Origin: Alcanivorax sp. S71-1-4
GTDB lineage: Bacteria > Pseudomonadota > Gammaproteobacteria > Pseudomonadales > Alcanivoracaceae
Direction: 5' to 3'
NCBI RefSeq assembly: GCF_009846755.1
Contig: NZ_AQOR01000017.1
Coordinates: forward strand, 1-64,000
DNA length: 64,000 nucleotides
The position numbers were made by a program, and so were the translations under genes. The notes beneath the pieces are model-generated. The model had not been told where the DNA came from. It was given only the letters and a program-made list of their open reading frames with translations, and searched no databases. The stretch's first letter is position 1, and every line of letters begins with the position of its first letter. Below, piece by piece: positions 16,859 to 25,055 of the stretch.

Positions 16859-17974
16859 ATGACTCAGTTACCCGGCCGGCCGGGGGGCAAGCCGCGTCTG
16901 CTGATGGTGGACGATTCCAGAGTGATGCGTACCGCCGCCACCAAAATGCTCGGTGAGCGTTTTGATGTGGTGGTTGCCGAGAATGGCGTACAGGGCTGGC
17001 AGGCCATTCGCAGCGACCAGAGTATCCAGGTGGTGTTCACCGACCTGTCGATGCCGGAGCTGGATGGCTACGGTCTGCTGGAGAAAATCCGTACCTGTGA
17101 CGACCCCGGCATCGCCGGGTTACCGGTCATCGTGGTGACCGGCGCAGAAAATGACGAAGCTGCGCGGGAAAAGGCATTGCAGCTCGGCGCCACCGATTTC
17201 ATCACCAAGCCTTTCAACAGCACCGACCTGACAGCCCGTGCCAGTGCGCACGCCGATTACCAGCGCGAACGCCGCACCCTGGAGGCGGCCACGACCATTG
17301 ACCGGCTTACCGGGCTGGGTAACGCCGAGTTCTACCTGGGCCGGCTGAAACAGGATCTGGCCTTTGCTGCCCGTCATGCCCATGCCCTGTCGGTGGTGCG
17401 CATCGAGGTGGATCATTTCAACAAGCTGTTCATTCGCGTCGGCAAAAATGCAGCGGACAGCATGCTGGTGCAGGTGGCGAAACTGATCGGCCGCCTGATC
17501 CGCAGAGAAGACACCGCCGCACGCACCGGCGTGGCCCAGTTTTCGATCACCCTGCCCACCGCAGATGCTGCCGGCGCCAAGGTATTTGCCGACCGGCTTT
17601 GCCGGCAGGTGCGGGACGTCAACCTTCAGCACGAAGGCCGCCGTTTGCCGCTGAGTATTTCTGCAGGCGTACTGTCGCCGGCCCCGCATCCGGGGCAGAC
17701 AGCGCGCACCGTGATGGAGGAGGCCGCTCTGGTCCTGCAGGGTGCGGTGCGTGCCGGCGGTAATCAGGTGATGACCCAGGGGGCACTGCGCAACGCACTG
17801 CCAGGGCAGCCTCAACAGCCTGCCCGGCAGCCGTTCTCACCGCCGCCGATCAGCGTCGAGCAGGCGCTGGCGATGCTGGCCAGCGGCCGTGACGAGGAGG
17901 TGCGCCGGCACCTGCCATCGCTGCGGAAACAACTGGCGCCGCTGCTGAAAATACTGGAAAGTGAAGGGCACTGA
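16859..17974 (+). CDS. receiver + degenerate GGDEF domain protein
   Basis: A 371-residue protein. The receiver domain (1-125) has D18-D19, phosphoacceptor D62 in F-T-D-L-S-M-P-E-L-D-G and K117. A GGDEF-type domain follows from about 145 (D-R-L-T-G-L-G-N), but the active-site signature R-Y-G-G-D-E-F is R-T-G-V-A-Q-F at 222-228, so both metal-binding acidic residues are gone. It should not make cyclic di-GMP and more likely acts as a phospho-relay or interaction module. The C-terminal about 90 residues are Pro/Gln-rich then helical. A good ribosome-binding site (GGAGAGG) precedes it, and the DUF2505 gene follows after 14 bp. Confidence 0.85.
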   Translation: MTQLPGRPGGKPRLLMVDDSRVMRTAATKMLGERFDVVVAENGVQGWQAIRSDQSIQVVFTDLSMPELDGYGLLEKIRTCDDPGIAGLPVIVVTGAENDEAAREKALQLGATDFITKPFNSTDLTARASAHADYQRERRTLEAATTIDRLTGLGNAEFYLGRLKQDLAFAARHAHALSVVRIEVDHFNKLFIRVGKNAADSMLVQVAKLIGRLIRREDTAARTGVAQFSITLPTADAAGAKVFADRLCRQVRDVNLQHEGRRLPLSISAGVLSPAPHPGQTARTVMEEAALVLQGAVRAGGNQVMTQGALRNALPGQPQQPARQPFSPPPISVEQALAMLASGRDEEVRRHLPSLRKQLAPLLKILESEGH

Positions 17975-17988
17975 TCAGCGGAGGAGTT

Positions 17989-18501
17989 GTGCCCGTGCAG
18001 TTTGAACGACGCCGAACCTTTCCCGTGGATGCGGCCACGTTACTGGCCGCGCTGACCAGCCGCGATTACTTCGACGCCCGCCATGCCATGTCCGGCATTA
18101 CTGCATACCGTTTTGATGCTTTCGGGCCGACAGAGCGTGGGCTGGAAATTCGCATTGCCCGCGAGATGGAGATCCGCAGCAACAACGTGCCGGCGTTCGC
18201 GAAACGCTTTGTTGGCCAGTCGGCCACACTCATCACCGCTTTCCTCTGGACCCGCACTGACAGACAGCCGTATCAGGCGCAGTATCAGTTCACTGTGGGA
18301 CGTATTCCGGTGCAGGTGCGCGGCACCATGACGTTGCAGGATGACACCGGTGGCGCCGTGCAGGATATCCGTGCAGAGGTCACCAGCAGTGTGCCGTTGA
18401 TTGGCGGCAAGCTGGTGGACCTGGTGGCGGGACAGCTCGACAGGGCGCTGGCATCGGATTACCAGGCCACCTTGCGTTACCTGAACGGCGAGCGCGGCTG
18501 A
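17989..18501 (+). CDS. DUF2505 family protein
   Basis: A 170-residue protein matching the DUF2505 pattern, a START/SRPBCC-like fold: an N-terminal strand V-Q-F-E-R-R-R-T-F-P-V-D, an alternating strand region, and a C-terminal helix beginning G-G-K-L-V-D-L-V-A-G-Q. No signal peptide. It starts at GTG 17989 behind GGAGGAG; a second in-frame GTG six bases later is also possible. It lies 14 bp after the receiver-GGDEF gene and ends immediately before the stop of the convergent SDR gene. Function is not established; a lipid-binding role is only a fold-based guess. Confidence 0.75.
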   Translation: MPVQFERRRTFPVDAATLLAALTSRDYFDARHAMSGITAYRFDAFGPTERGLEIRIAREMEIRSNNVPAFAKRFVGQSATLITAFLWTRTDRQPYQAQYQFTVGRIPVQVRGTMTLQDDTGGAVQDIRAEVTSSVPLIGGKLVDLVAGQLDRALASDYQATLRYLNGERG

Positions 18502-19308
18502 TCAGCGCCGCAGTTTTTCGGCCAGTGCCTGCATGCCTTTCAGGGCCCGGCCCGGCAGCCAGCGCTTCTGCCGCCAGACCTGCTTGAGCCCTGGTTGTGG
18601 CAGGATCATGAAGTCCCCGGCGTCGATGCCGCGAAAAATACGCTCTGCAATTTCGGCCGGGCTGAAATCGTGGCGGACCAGCAGGCGTTCAAAGCGCGCC
18701 CGGCTGACCGGCTCGGAGGCGCGCAGGGTATCGGCCAGATTGCTGCGAAAAAACGACGGGCAGGCCACCGATACCTTGATCCCCAGCGGCTGCAATTCAC
18801 TGTAGAGACTTTCTGACAGGGCAATCAGCGCTGCCTCGGTGGCACTGTAGCTGCTCATGCCGGGGGCCGGGATCAGCCCCTGCACGGCGGCGACATTGAT
18901 GATGTGGCCGCTGCCCTGGCGTTTCATCGCCGACACGGCCGCGCGGCAGGCCCGCACGGTGCCGAGCAGGTTGGTGTCCAGCAGCGCGCGCCAGTCGTCG
19001 TCGCTGAGCGTTTCGAACAGTCCGGTGCCGGCAATACCGGCATTGTTGATCAGGATGTCCAGTTGCCCCCAACGGCGCATGACGCGCTCCACGGCCTGGC
19101 GCAGGTCACCGTCGCGGCGGATATCACAGGTCAGTTGCAGATGCTCGGTGTTGAGGTCGGCGAGTTGTGCGCAGACTTCCTCACTGCGGACTGAATGGGT
19201 ATCGGCGATCGCGACGCGGTAACCCCGGCGTGCGGCCAGTTCCGCCAGGGCACGACCCAGGCCGGAGGCGCCGCCGGTGATCAGAATGCTTGGAGCCGGG
19301 CTGCTCAT
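18502..19308 (-). CDS. SDR family protein lacking catalytic Ser and Lys
   Basis: A 268-residue classical short-chain dehydrogenase fold. The cofactor loop T-G-G-A-S-G-L-G (11-18), the N-N-A-G motif (88-91) and N113 are intact. In the active site Tyr154 is kept, but the Ser expected 13 residues earlier is Ala141, and the Lys of Y-x-x-x-K is Glu158 (Y-S-A-T-E). Two independent substitutions argue against a sequencing error and for a catalytically impaired or repurposed protein. It converges with DUF2505 with no gap (18501/18502) and lies 63 bp downstream of the symporter gene, on the same strand. Confidence 0.85.
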   Translation of the reverse strand: MSSPAPSILITGGASGLGRALAELAARRGYRVAIADTHSVRSEEVCAQLADLNTEHLQLTCDIRRDGDLRQAVERVMRRWGQLDILINNAGIAGTGLFETLSDDDWRALLDTNLLGTVRACRAAVSAMKRQGSGHIINVAAVQGLIPAPGMSSYSATEAALIALSESLYSELQPLGIKVSVACPSFFRSNLADTLRASEPVSRARFERLLVRHDFSPAEIAERIFRGIDAGDFMILPQPGLKQVWRQKRWLPGRALKGMQALAEKLRR

Positions 19309-19371
19309 GGAATAGGTGTGTCCCGTTGCAAAGGCTGTCTCGGTGTAGCGGTTGCGTTGGCCGGTTTGTGA

Positions 19372-20646
19372 TCAGGCGCGATCTGGTGGCTGGCTCAACA
19401 CGGCGTCTTCGCCTTCGCTGCGTGCAATCAGCACGGCGCCAACGCTGTCACTCCAGATATTCACCGCCGTACGGCACATGTCCAGGACGCGGTCGGTGAC
19501 CAGAATCAGGCCAATGGCTTCTGCAGGCAGGCCGACCATGCCGAGGATGAGTGTAATGGCAACGAGGCTGGCAGCGGGAATGCTGGCTACGCCAATCGAC
19601 GTCAGCAGGGCGGTGATCACCACCAGCGCCTGCATGCCCAGAGACAGGTCCAGGCCGTAAGCCTGGGCAATGAACAGCACGGCGGCGCATTCGTACAGTG
19701 CTGTGCCGTCCATGTTGACGGTGGAGCCCAGCGGCAGCACAAAGGTGGCGATGCGTTTTGATACGCGCGAGCGCTTCTCCACGCATTCCATGGTCAGTGG
19801 CAGTGTGGCGGCAGAACTGGCGGTGGAAAAGGCGGTCAGCATGGCCGGGGTCATGGCGCGCAGATGCCAGGTCGGGGAGCGCCTGCCCAGCACGCGGATG
19901 GCCAGTGGCAGCACAACGAAAGCGTGCACCGCCAGTGCCAGCAGCACACAGGTAAAGAACCAGGCCAGCGGCTCAATGGCGTCGAAGCCGGTGCGCGTCA
20001 CGGTGGCGGCGATCAGCGCGAACACGCCGATGGGGGCAAAACGGATGATGAACAGTGTGATCTGCACCATGGTCTGGTACAGGCCCTCGATGGCGTCACG
20101 CAGCGCCTGGCCCGGGCTGCCTTTGACGTTGCGCAGGAAATAGCCGAACAGCAGCGAGAACACGATCAGCCCGAGCAGTTGGCCCTGCACAGCGGCCTGC
20201 AACAGGTTCGAGGGCAGCAGTTGCAGTATGATCCCGGCGAAATCACCGGCGCCGCGTCCTTCCACACGCGCCAGCACGTCCTGTGTGTCGGCGGCGAGGC
20301 CGAGGCGGTCACCGGCGGGCTCACCGTCGATGATGCCCGGTGTGAGCAGATTGCTGATCAGCAGCCCGATGATGATCGCCACAAAGGTTGTGCTCATGTA
20401 ATAGGCGATGGTCTTGCCGCCGAGCCGGCCCAGATCGCGGCCGTTGCCGAGGCCGGTGAGGCTGGAAATGATGGCGCTGGTGATCAGGGGTACCACGATC
20501 ATCTGCAGGCCGTTGATGAACAGCCGGCCCGCAGTATCGTACACAGCCAGCAGGGAGACGCCGAACACCTGGCTGCCTTCGCTGGTCAGCCAGCCCGCCA
20601 GCGCACCGAGCGCCATGGCGAGGAAAATCTGATTGTGCAACTTCAC
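19372..20646 (-). CDS. dicarboxylate/amino acid:cation symporter (DAACS family)
   Basis: A 424-residue inner-membrane transporter of the DAACS (GltP/DctA) family, importing C4-dicarboxylates or glutamate/aspartate with protons or sodium. The hairpin with the serine-rich stretch T-A-F-S-T-A-S-S-A-A-T-L-P (about 273-285) and the N-M-D-G-T-A-L-Y substrate motif (about 313-320) are diagnostic. The start is GTG at 20646 with CAGGAG upstream. Specificity between dicarboxylate and amino acid cannot be decided by reading. Confidence 0.92.
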   Translation of the reverse strand: MKLHNQIFLAMALGALAGWLTSEGSQVFGVSLLAVYDTAGRLFINGLQMIVVPLITSAIISSLTGLGNGRDLGRLGGKTIAYYMSTTFVAIIIGLLISNLLTPGIIDGEPAGDRLGLAADTQDVLARVEGRGAGDFAGIILQLLPSNLLQAAVQGQLLGLIVFSLLFGYFLRNVKGSPGQALRDAIEGLYQTMVQITLFIIRFAPIGVFALIAATVTRTGFDAIEPLAWFFTCVLLALAVHAFVVLPLAIRVLGRRSPTWHLRAMTPAMLTAFSTASSAATLPLTMECVEKRSRVSKRIATFVLPLGSTVNMDGTALYECAAVLFIAQAYGLDLSLGMQALVVITALLTSIGVASIPAASLVAITLILGMVGLPAEAIGLILVTDRVLDMCRTAVNIWSDSVGAVLIARSEGEDAVLSQPPDRA

Positions 20647-20771
20647 GCGGCGCTCCTGTGCTGTGGCTGCTGTATTATTGTTGGCCAGTCCATCCAGTGC
20701 CGGTAAGCATACGCAGACCCCTGAGCCGGTCGCAACCGACCAGGGCGCCGGTGGGTCCGGGAGCAGAGAAC

Positions 20772-21299
20772 ATGTCCGCAGAACTGATCAAGATTGAACA
20801 CGCACATGTGCCGGCGTTGCAGGCGCTGGCTGCCGACATCTGGTGGGCGCATTATCCGGCCCTGATCAGCACTGAACAGATTCGCTTCATGCTCGCGCGC
20901 ATGTACAGCGACGCCCAGTTGACGCGTGAACTGGACGAGGGGGTCTGCTACCGCGGGCTGCGCGTGGATGGCCACCTGTGTGGCTATTTCAGTGTGCGCG
21001 CCGATCTCGACGGCGGGGCCTGGCTGGACAAACTATATCTGCGCCCGGCGCTGCACGGGCGTGGGCACGGCCAGCGCATGCTGCGCGCTGCAGAGCAATG
21101 TGCGTGGCAACTCGGCGCGGCCCGGCTGCGGTTGCGGGTCAATCGGCACAACGACATCGCCATCGCCGCCTACCGGCGCGCCGGCTATGCGCTGCTCGGC
21201 GAAGATTGCGCCGATATCGGCGACGGCTTTGTCATGGACGATTTCATCTTCGGCCTGGACGCGCCGGCGCCTGACAGCGTGGCACAACCGTCTGCCTGA
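20772..21299 (+). CDS. GNAT family N-acetyltransferase
   Basis: A 175-residue GNAT-fold enzyme. The acetyl-CoA binding loop reads L-H-G-R-G-H-G-Q-R-M-L at about 91-101, matching the R-x-x-G-x-G/A motif, and the C-terminal N-R-H-N-D-I-A-I-A-A-Y-R-R-A-G-Y is the classic family tail. The start is set by GGGAG nine bases upstream, at the beginning of the conserved fold. The acceptor is unknown. It diverges from the DAACS gene. Confidence 0.88.
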   Translation: MSAELIKIEHAHVPALQALAADIWWAHYPALISTEQIRFMLARMYSDAQLTRELDEGVCYRGLRVDGHLCGYFSVRADLDGGAWLDKLYLRPALHGRGHGQRMLRAAEQCAWQLGAARLRLRVNRHNDIAIAAYRRAGYALLGEDCADIGDGFVMDDFIFGLDAPAPDSVAQPSA

Positions 21300-21340
21300 T
21301 GTCCCGGGGCGGCAACCGCCGCCACACGGACAGCCGCTTG

Positions 21341-21976
21341 CTACAACAAGCCGTTAAGCGCTTTGTCCATGTCCGGATGCGCTGCCTGCACAGTGCGCAC
21401 CGCCTCGACCAGGGCTTTGTCTGCCGCGACCGGCCCGAGCCGTTCGCACAGCACGACGTAGGTCCGGTTGACCAGCGATTGCAGCAAGGTTTCCTGCGCG
21501 GCCGGCACTTTCAATGGCTGGTCGTTACCCAACCAGCTCTGCATGGCTCCCAGCAGCGCGGGCGGCAGGTGCCGCCGGCTGAGTGAGCTGAGCAGATCGA
21601 GCCGGAAACTGTGCCGGGTCTGCAGCGGCACCCGTGTCATCAGGGCTTCCATCAGGGCGCAGAAGGCGGCGCTGGTGGAGGCCGAGACCGGCCCGTCGGC
21701 ACGCGCCAGTTGCTTGTCATGGAGCGGGTCCGGCAGCAGCGAGGCCACCGGCATGTTCATCGCCTGCACCAGGCTCAGCAGAATGTCGGAACGGCGTCCA
21801 CGCAGCACGTCATCGCGGCAGATGTCGGCGACAAAGCGCTGCAGGGTGAAGCGCGGCCGGTCGGCGTAGTTGGCCTCCCAGTGACTCAGCGCCTGCAACA
21901 GGTCTTCGCGCGGCAGGAACGGCTTCAGGCCGGTGTAGATGGCTCGGCGTTTTTCACTCAGTTCCTGCGCATTCAC
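21341..21976 (-). CDS. hypothetical protein coupled to the ammonium transporter
   Basis: A 211-residue soluble, mostly helical protein that I do not recognise. It has no signal peptide or membrane segment. Features include F-L-P-R-E-D-L-L near the N terminus, a Leu-rich middle and D-L-L-S-S-L-S-R-R-H-L near 129. Its start overlaps the amt stop by 4 bp (ATGA), so it is co-translated with the transporter and would share its nitrogen-regulated promoter. This is the position where many bacteria encode GlnK, but it lacks the GlnK T-loop sequence. Confidence 0.7.
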   Translation of the reverse strand: MNAQELSEKRRAIYTGLKPFLPREDLLQALSHWEANYADRPRFTLQRFVADICRDDVLRGRRSDILLSLVQAMNMPVASLLPDPLHDKQLARADGPVSASTSAAFCALMEALMTRVPLQTRHSFRLDLLSSLSRRHLPPALLGAMQSWLGNDQPLKVPAAQETLLQSLVNRTYVVLCERLGPVAADKALVEAVRTVQAAHPDMDKALNGLL

Positions 21977-23298
21977 GAGCGGACCTCCACGGCGGCCGCC
22001 CGTTCAGCGGTGTAGACGGTACTGTCCGAGGGAAATTCCGGGTAACCGATCTCCGCATGTTCGCTCAGATCCAGCCCGCGCTGTTCGTGTTGTGCGCTGG
22101 CGCGCAGGCCCATCAGCAGGGCGATCAGCACGTACATTACCAGGGCAGTGAAGAAGGTCCAGACGAAGCAGGCCAGTACGCCGAGAATCTGCACCATCAC
22201 GATCTGGCCGTTGAACATGTCTTCGGCGAAGAACAGACCGGCGGCAATGGTGCCCCAGGCGCCGGCAACGCCGTGTGCCGACACGGCGCCGACGACATCA
22301 TCCAGGCGCAGTTTCAGCATCAGGTGTGTGCTCAGCGTGCACAGGATGCCGCCGACCAGGCCGCTGACCATGGCCCAGGGCGGGTGCATGCTGGCTGCCC
22401 CGGCGGTGATGGCGACCAGGCCGGCAATGCTGCCGTTGACGGTTTCCGTGAGCAGGATCGGCCGGCGGCTGACCAGCGCCATCAGCACGCTGCCCAGCGC
22501 GCCGGCACAGGCGGCCAGGTGTGTGTTGAGATTGATCAGGCCGATATCCACCGTGGCTTCCAGTGTCGAGCCGCCATTGAAACCGAACCAGCCAAACCAG
22601 AGGATAAAACCGCCCAGCGCCACCAGCGTCAGGTTGTGGCCACGGATTTCACGTGGCCGGCCATTGTTGTCGAAGCGGCCCAGGCGCGGCCCGAGCACGA
22701 TGATGCCCGCCAGTGCGCACCAGGCACCGACCGAATGCACCACCGACGAGCCGGCGAAATCAATGAAGCCGAGCTTCGCCAGCCAGCCGTCGCTGTTCCA
22801 GACCCAGCTGCCAAACACCGGATAGATCAGCCCGGTGATGACCACCGCGCCCACCAGGTAGGCGGTGAAACGCGTGCGCTCTGCCATGGCGCCACTGGCG
22901 ATGGTGGCGGCTGTTGCGGCGAACATGGTCTGGAACAGCAACAGGCCGTAGGTATCCATGTCGGCGCTGCCGAGCAGGAAACGGTCGGTGCCGAACCAGC
23001 CGCTGCTGTTGGTGCCGAACATCAGGCCAAAGCCCACCGCCCAGAAAATCACGGTGCCGACGCAGACATCGAGGTAATTCTTCATCACCACGTTGAGGGC
23101 ATTCTTGGCGCGCGACATGCCGGCTTCGAGCAGCGCAAAGCCGGCCTGCATCAGAAATACCAGCGCGCTGGCGGTGGCCAGCCAGGCCATGTTGATGCCC
23201 GGGCTGAGGGTGTCTTCCGCCGCGCTGGCCATCAGTGGGCACAGCCATAATAAGAAAGCGGCCGGTAAACGCAGGCCGGTGAATTGTGATGTGTTCAT
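21973..23298 (-). CDS. amt: ammonium transporter (Amt family)
   Basis: A 441-residue Amt channel with a cleaved N-terminal signal peptide (about 1-27, ending A-S-A-A) and 11 predicted helices. The twin pore histidines occur in F-A-G-S-S-V-V-H-S and G-A-V-S-A-H-G-V-A-G-A-W-G, and the F-A-x-T-A family region is present near residue 128. It conducts ammonium/ammonia across the inner membrane. A sigma-54 promoter (23365-23380) and an NtrC-like dyad upstream imply induction under nitrogen limitation. It is followed, with 4-bp overlap, by an unknown 211-residue gene rather than glnK. Confidence 0.95.
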   Translation of the reverse strand: MNTSQFTGLRLPAAFLLWLCPLMASAAEDTLSPGINMAWLATASALVFLMQAGFALLEAGMSRAKNALNVVMKNYLDVCVGTVIFWAVGFGLMFGTNSSGWFGTDRFLLGSADMDTYGLLLFQTMFAATAATIASGAMAERTRFTAYLVGAVVITGLIYPVFGSWVWNSDGWLAKLGFIDFAGSSVVHSVGAWCALAGIIVLGPRLGRFDNNGRPREIRGHNLTLVALGGFILWFGWFGFNGGSTLEATVDIGLINLNTHLAACAGALGSVLMALVSRRPILLTETVNGSIAGLVAITAGAASMHPPWAMVSGLVGGILCTLSTHLMLKLRLDDVVGAVSAHGVAGAWGTIAAGLFFAEDMFNGQIVMVQILGVLACFVWTFFTALVMYVLIALLMGLRASAQHEQRGLDLSEHAEIGYPEFPSDSTVYTAERAAAVEVRS

Positions 23299-23364
23299 GT
23301 GAAGCCCATCCCCCTTGACGGTCGTGACGTCCCTGCCTCGTGAAAGATCCTGCGGTGCGGTCGT

Positions 23365-23380
23365 TGCAACCGCCGTGCCA
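23365..23380 (-). promoter_or_regulatory. sigma-54 (-24/-12) promoter of amt
   Basis: On the minus strand the sequence reads TGGCAC-N5-TTGCA, an exact match to the RpoN consensus, with GG and GC separated by 10 bases. It lies 67-82 bp upstream of the amt start codon, giving a predicted transcription start near 23354 and a leader of about 55 bases. Confidence 0.85.
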
Positions 23381-23441
23381 CAGGTGAAGGCAGGGGAAGG
23401 GGAGTGATTTACCCCCGGATCAGGGGCGGGGCCGGGGGTGT

Positions 23442-23458
23442 TGCACCGTGGCGGTGCC
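23442..23458. promoter_or_regulatory. NtrC-like enhancer dyad upstream of amt
   Basis: GCACC-N5-GGTGC (23443-23457) is a perfect dyad matching the NtrC binding consensus core. It is centred about 96 bp upstream of the predicted sigma-54 start. Further GGTGC half-sites occur at 23465-23469 and 23485-23489 near the end of the EVE gene, as expected for an enhancer cluster. Confidence 0.65.
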
Positions 23459-23491
23459 GGTCACTGGTGCAGGCCGTCCATCCTGGTGCAT

Positions 23492-23944
23492 TCAGTCCAG
23501 GCGGCTGAGCAGTCTTCTGGCGGTGTCGTCGTCCACATGCTGGATCGAGAGGCGGCTGCGGTTGACCAGCTCCATGTCGGCCAGGGTCGGGTCTGCCTTG
23601 ATATCGCGCAGTGACACCGGGTGCGGGAAATGGCGCCGGTAGGCCACGTCGACGCGCAACCAGCGCGGTGCGTCCGGGTCGCTTTTCGGATCGTAGTAGG
23701 GGGCTTCCGGGTCGAACTGGGTCGGGTCAGGGTAGGCGTCGCGCACCACTTCGGCCAGGCCGACGATGGCCGGCACCTTGCAGCTGGAGTGATAGATGAA
23801 TACCTGGTCGCCTGTTTTCACCTCGTCGCGCAGCCGGTTGCGCGCCTGGTAATTGCGGATACCTTCCCAGCCGCAGCGTTGTTCCTGCCTGAGATCGTCG
23901 ATGCTGTAGGTGTCCGGTTCAGTCTTGAACAGCCAGTAGGCCAT
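23492..23944 (-). CDS. EVE domain protein (PUA-like fold)
   Basis: A 150-residue protein consisting of one EVE domain: M-A-Y-W-L-F-K-T-E-P at the start, W-E-G-I-R-N-Y-Q-A-R-N and V-F-I-Y-H-S-S in the middle, and S-L-R-D-I-K near the end. EVE domains are PUA/YTH-like and bind modified bases in DNA or RNA. The start at 23944 is supported by GCAGGA upstream and the canonical N terminus. It diverges from prmB. The specific modified nucleotide is unknown. Confidence 0.92.
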   Translation of the reverse strand: MAYWLFKTEPDTYSIDDLRQEQRCGWEGIRNYQARNRLRDEVKTGDQVFIYHSSCKVPAIVGLAEVVRDAYPDPTQFDPEAPYYDPKSDPDAPRWLRVDVAYRRHFPHPVSLRDIKADPTLADMELVNRSRLSIQHVDDDTARRLLSRLD

Positions 23945-24067
23945 GGCAGGCGTCCTGCGGTTGCCGGTGATGCTGCCGATGATAGCGGATTCCCGTCGTG
24001 CGGGGGCTTTATGGTAATCTTGCGCGCGCCGGGGACAGGCCCCGGCCACCGCCCCCGTGGAGACAGC

Positions 24068-25003
24068 ATGAGCATCAGCGCACAGGAACAGCAACAGGCC
24101 ACCGCGACCCTGCTCACGGTACGTGACTGCCTGCGCTGGGGCGAAACGGTGCTGCGCCGTGGTGAGGCGTTTCTTGGCCATGGCACCGACAACTACGGCG
24201 ATGAAGCCCTGTCCCTGCTGCTGCACGTGCTGTCACTGCCGTGGGACAGTGACCCGCGGCTGCTGGATGCCCGGCTGTTGCCGATGGAACGCGAGCAGTA
24301 CGTGGCCCTGATAACCCGCCGCGTCAACGAGCGCCTGCCGGCGGCCTACCTGACCGGCACAGCCTGGTTCTGCGGCCTGCCATTCCGCGTCGATGAGCGG
24401 GTGCTGGTGCCGCGCTCGCCGCTGGCAGAACTGATTGAACAGCGCTTTGAGCCCTGGTTGCAGCCGGACTATGTTGGCCGTGTGCTTGACCTGTGCACCG
24501 GCAGTGGCTGCATCGCCATTGCCTGTGCCTGCGCCCTGCCGCAGGCGCTGGTGGATGCCAGCGACATTTCCGAAGATGCCCTGGCCGTGTGCCGGGAAAA
24601 CATTGCCCTGCACGGCCTGGAAGAGCAGGTGCGGCCGCTGCATGGCGACGGCCTGTCGGCGGCCGAGGGCCGCTACGACCTGATTATCTCCAACCCGCCT
24701 TATGTGGACGCCGAGGACATGGCCAGCCTGCCGCCGGAGTATCGGCACGAGCCGGCACTGGCGCTGGCGTCCGGCGACGACGGGCTGGATTTTACCCGGC
24801 GCCTGCTGCGCGAGGCGCCGGATTATCTGACTGACGACGGCATCCTGATCGTCGAGGTCGGCAACAGCTGGGAAACCATGCTGCGCATCTGGCCCGACGT
24901 ACCGTTCTTCTGGTTCGAATTCGAGCGCGGTGGGCACGGCGTGTTCATGCTGACCCGGCAACAATTGCTCGAACATGCCGACCGTTTCCGCACGGCGGCC
25001 TGA
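24068..25003 (+). CDS. prmB: 50S ribosomal protein L3 N5-glutamine methyltransferase
   Basis: A 311-residue SAM-dependent methyltransferase of the HemK/PrmA-B group. It has D-L-C-T-G-S-G-C-I-A-I-A (about 142-153) for SAM binding and the glutamine-binding N-P-P-Y-V-D motif near 213-218. The N-terminal helical domain with G-x-D-N-Y-G-D-E-A and the position directly upstream of aroC identify it as PrmB rather than PrmC, which normally sits next to prfA. It methylates a glutamine of ribosomal protein L3. Confidence 0.92.
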   Translation: MSISAQEQQQATATLLTVRDCLRWGETVLRRGEAFLGHGTDNYGDEALSLLLHVLSLPWDSDPRLLDARLLPMEREQYVALITRRVNERLPAAYLTGTAWFCGLPFRVDERVLVPRSPLAELIEQRFEPWLQPDYVGRVLDLCTGSGCIAIACACALPQALVDASDISEDALAVCRENIALHGLEEQVRPLHGDGLSAAEGRYDLIISNPPYVDAEDMASLPPEYRHEPALALASGDDGLDFTRRLLREAPDYLTDDGILIVEVGNSWETMLRIWPDVPFFWFEFERGGHGVFMLTRQQLLEHADRFRTAA

Positions 25004-25055
25004 GCCAGAGTACAATGGCGGCAGCCCCGCACCGACAACACGGACAGAGTGACTT

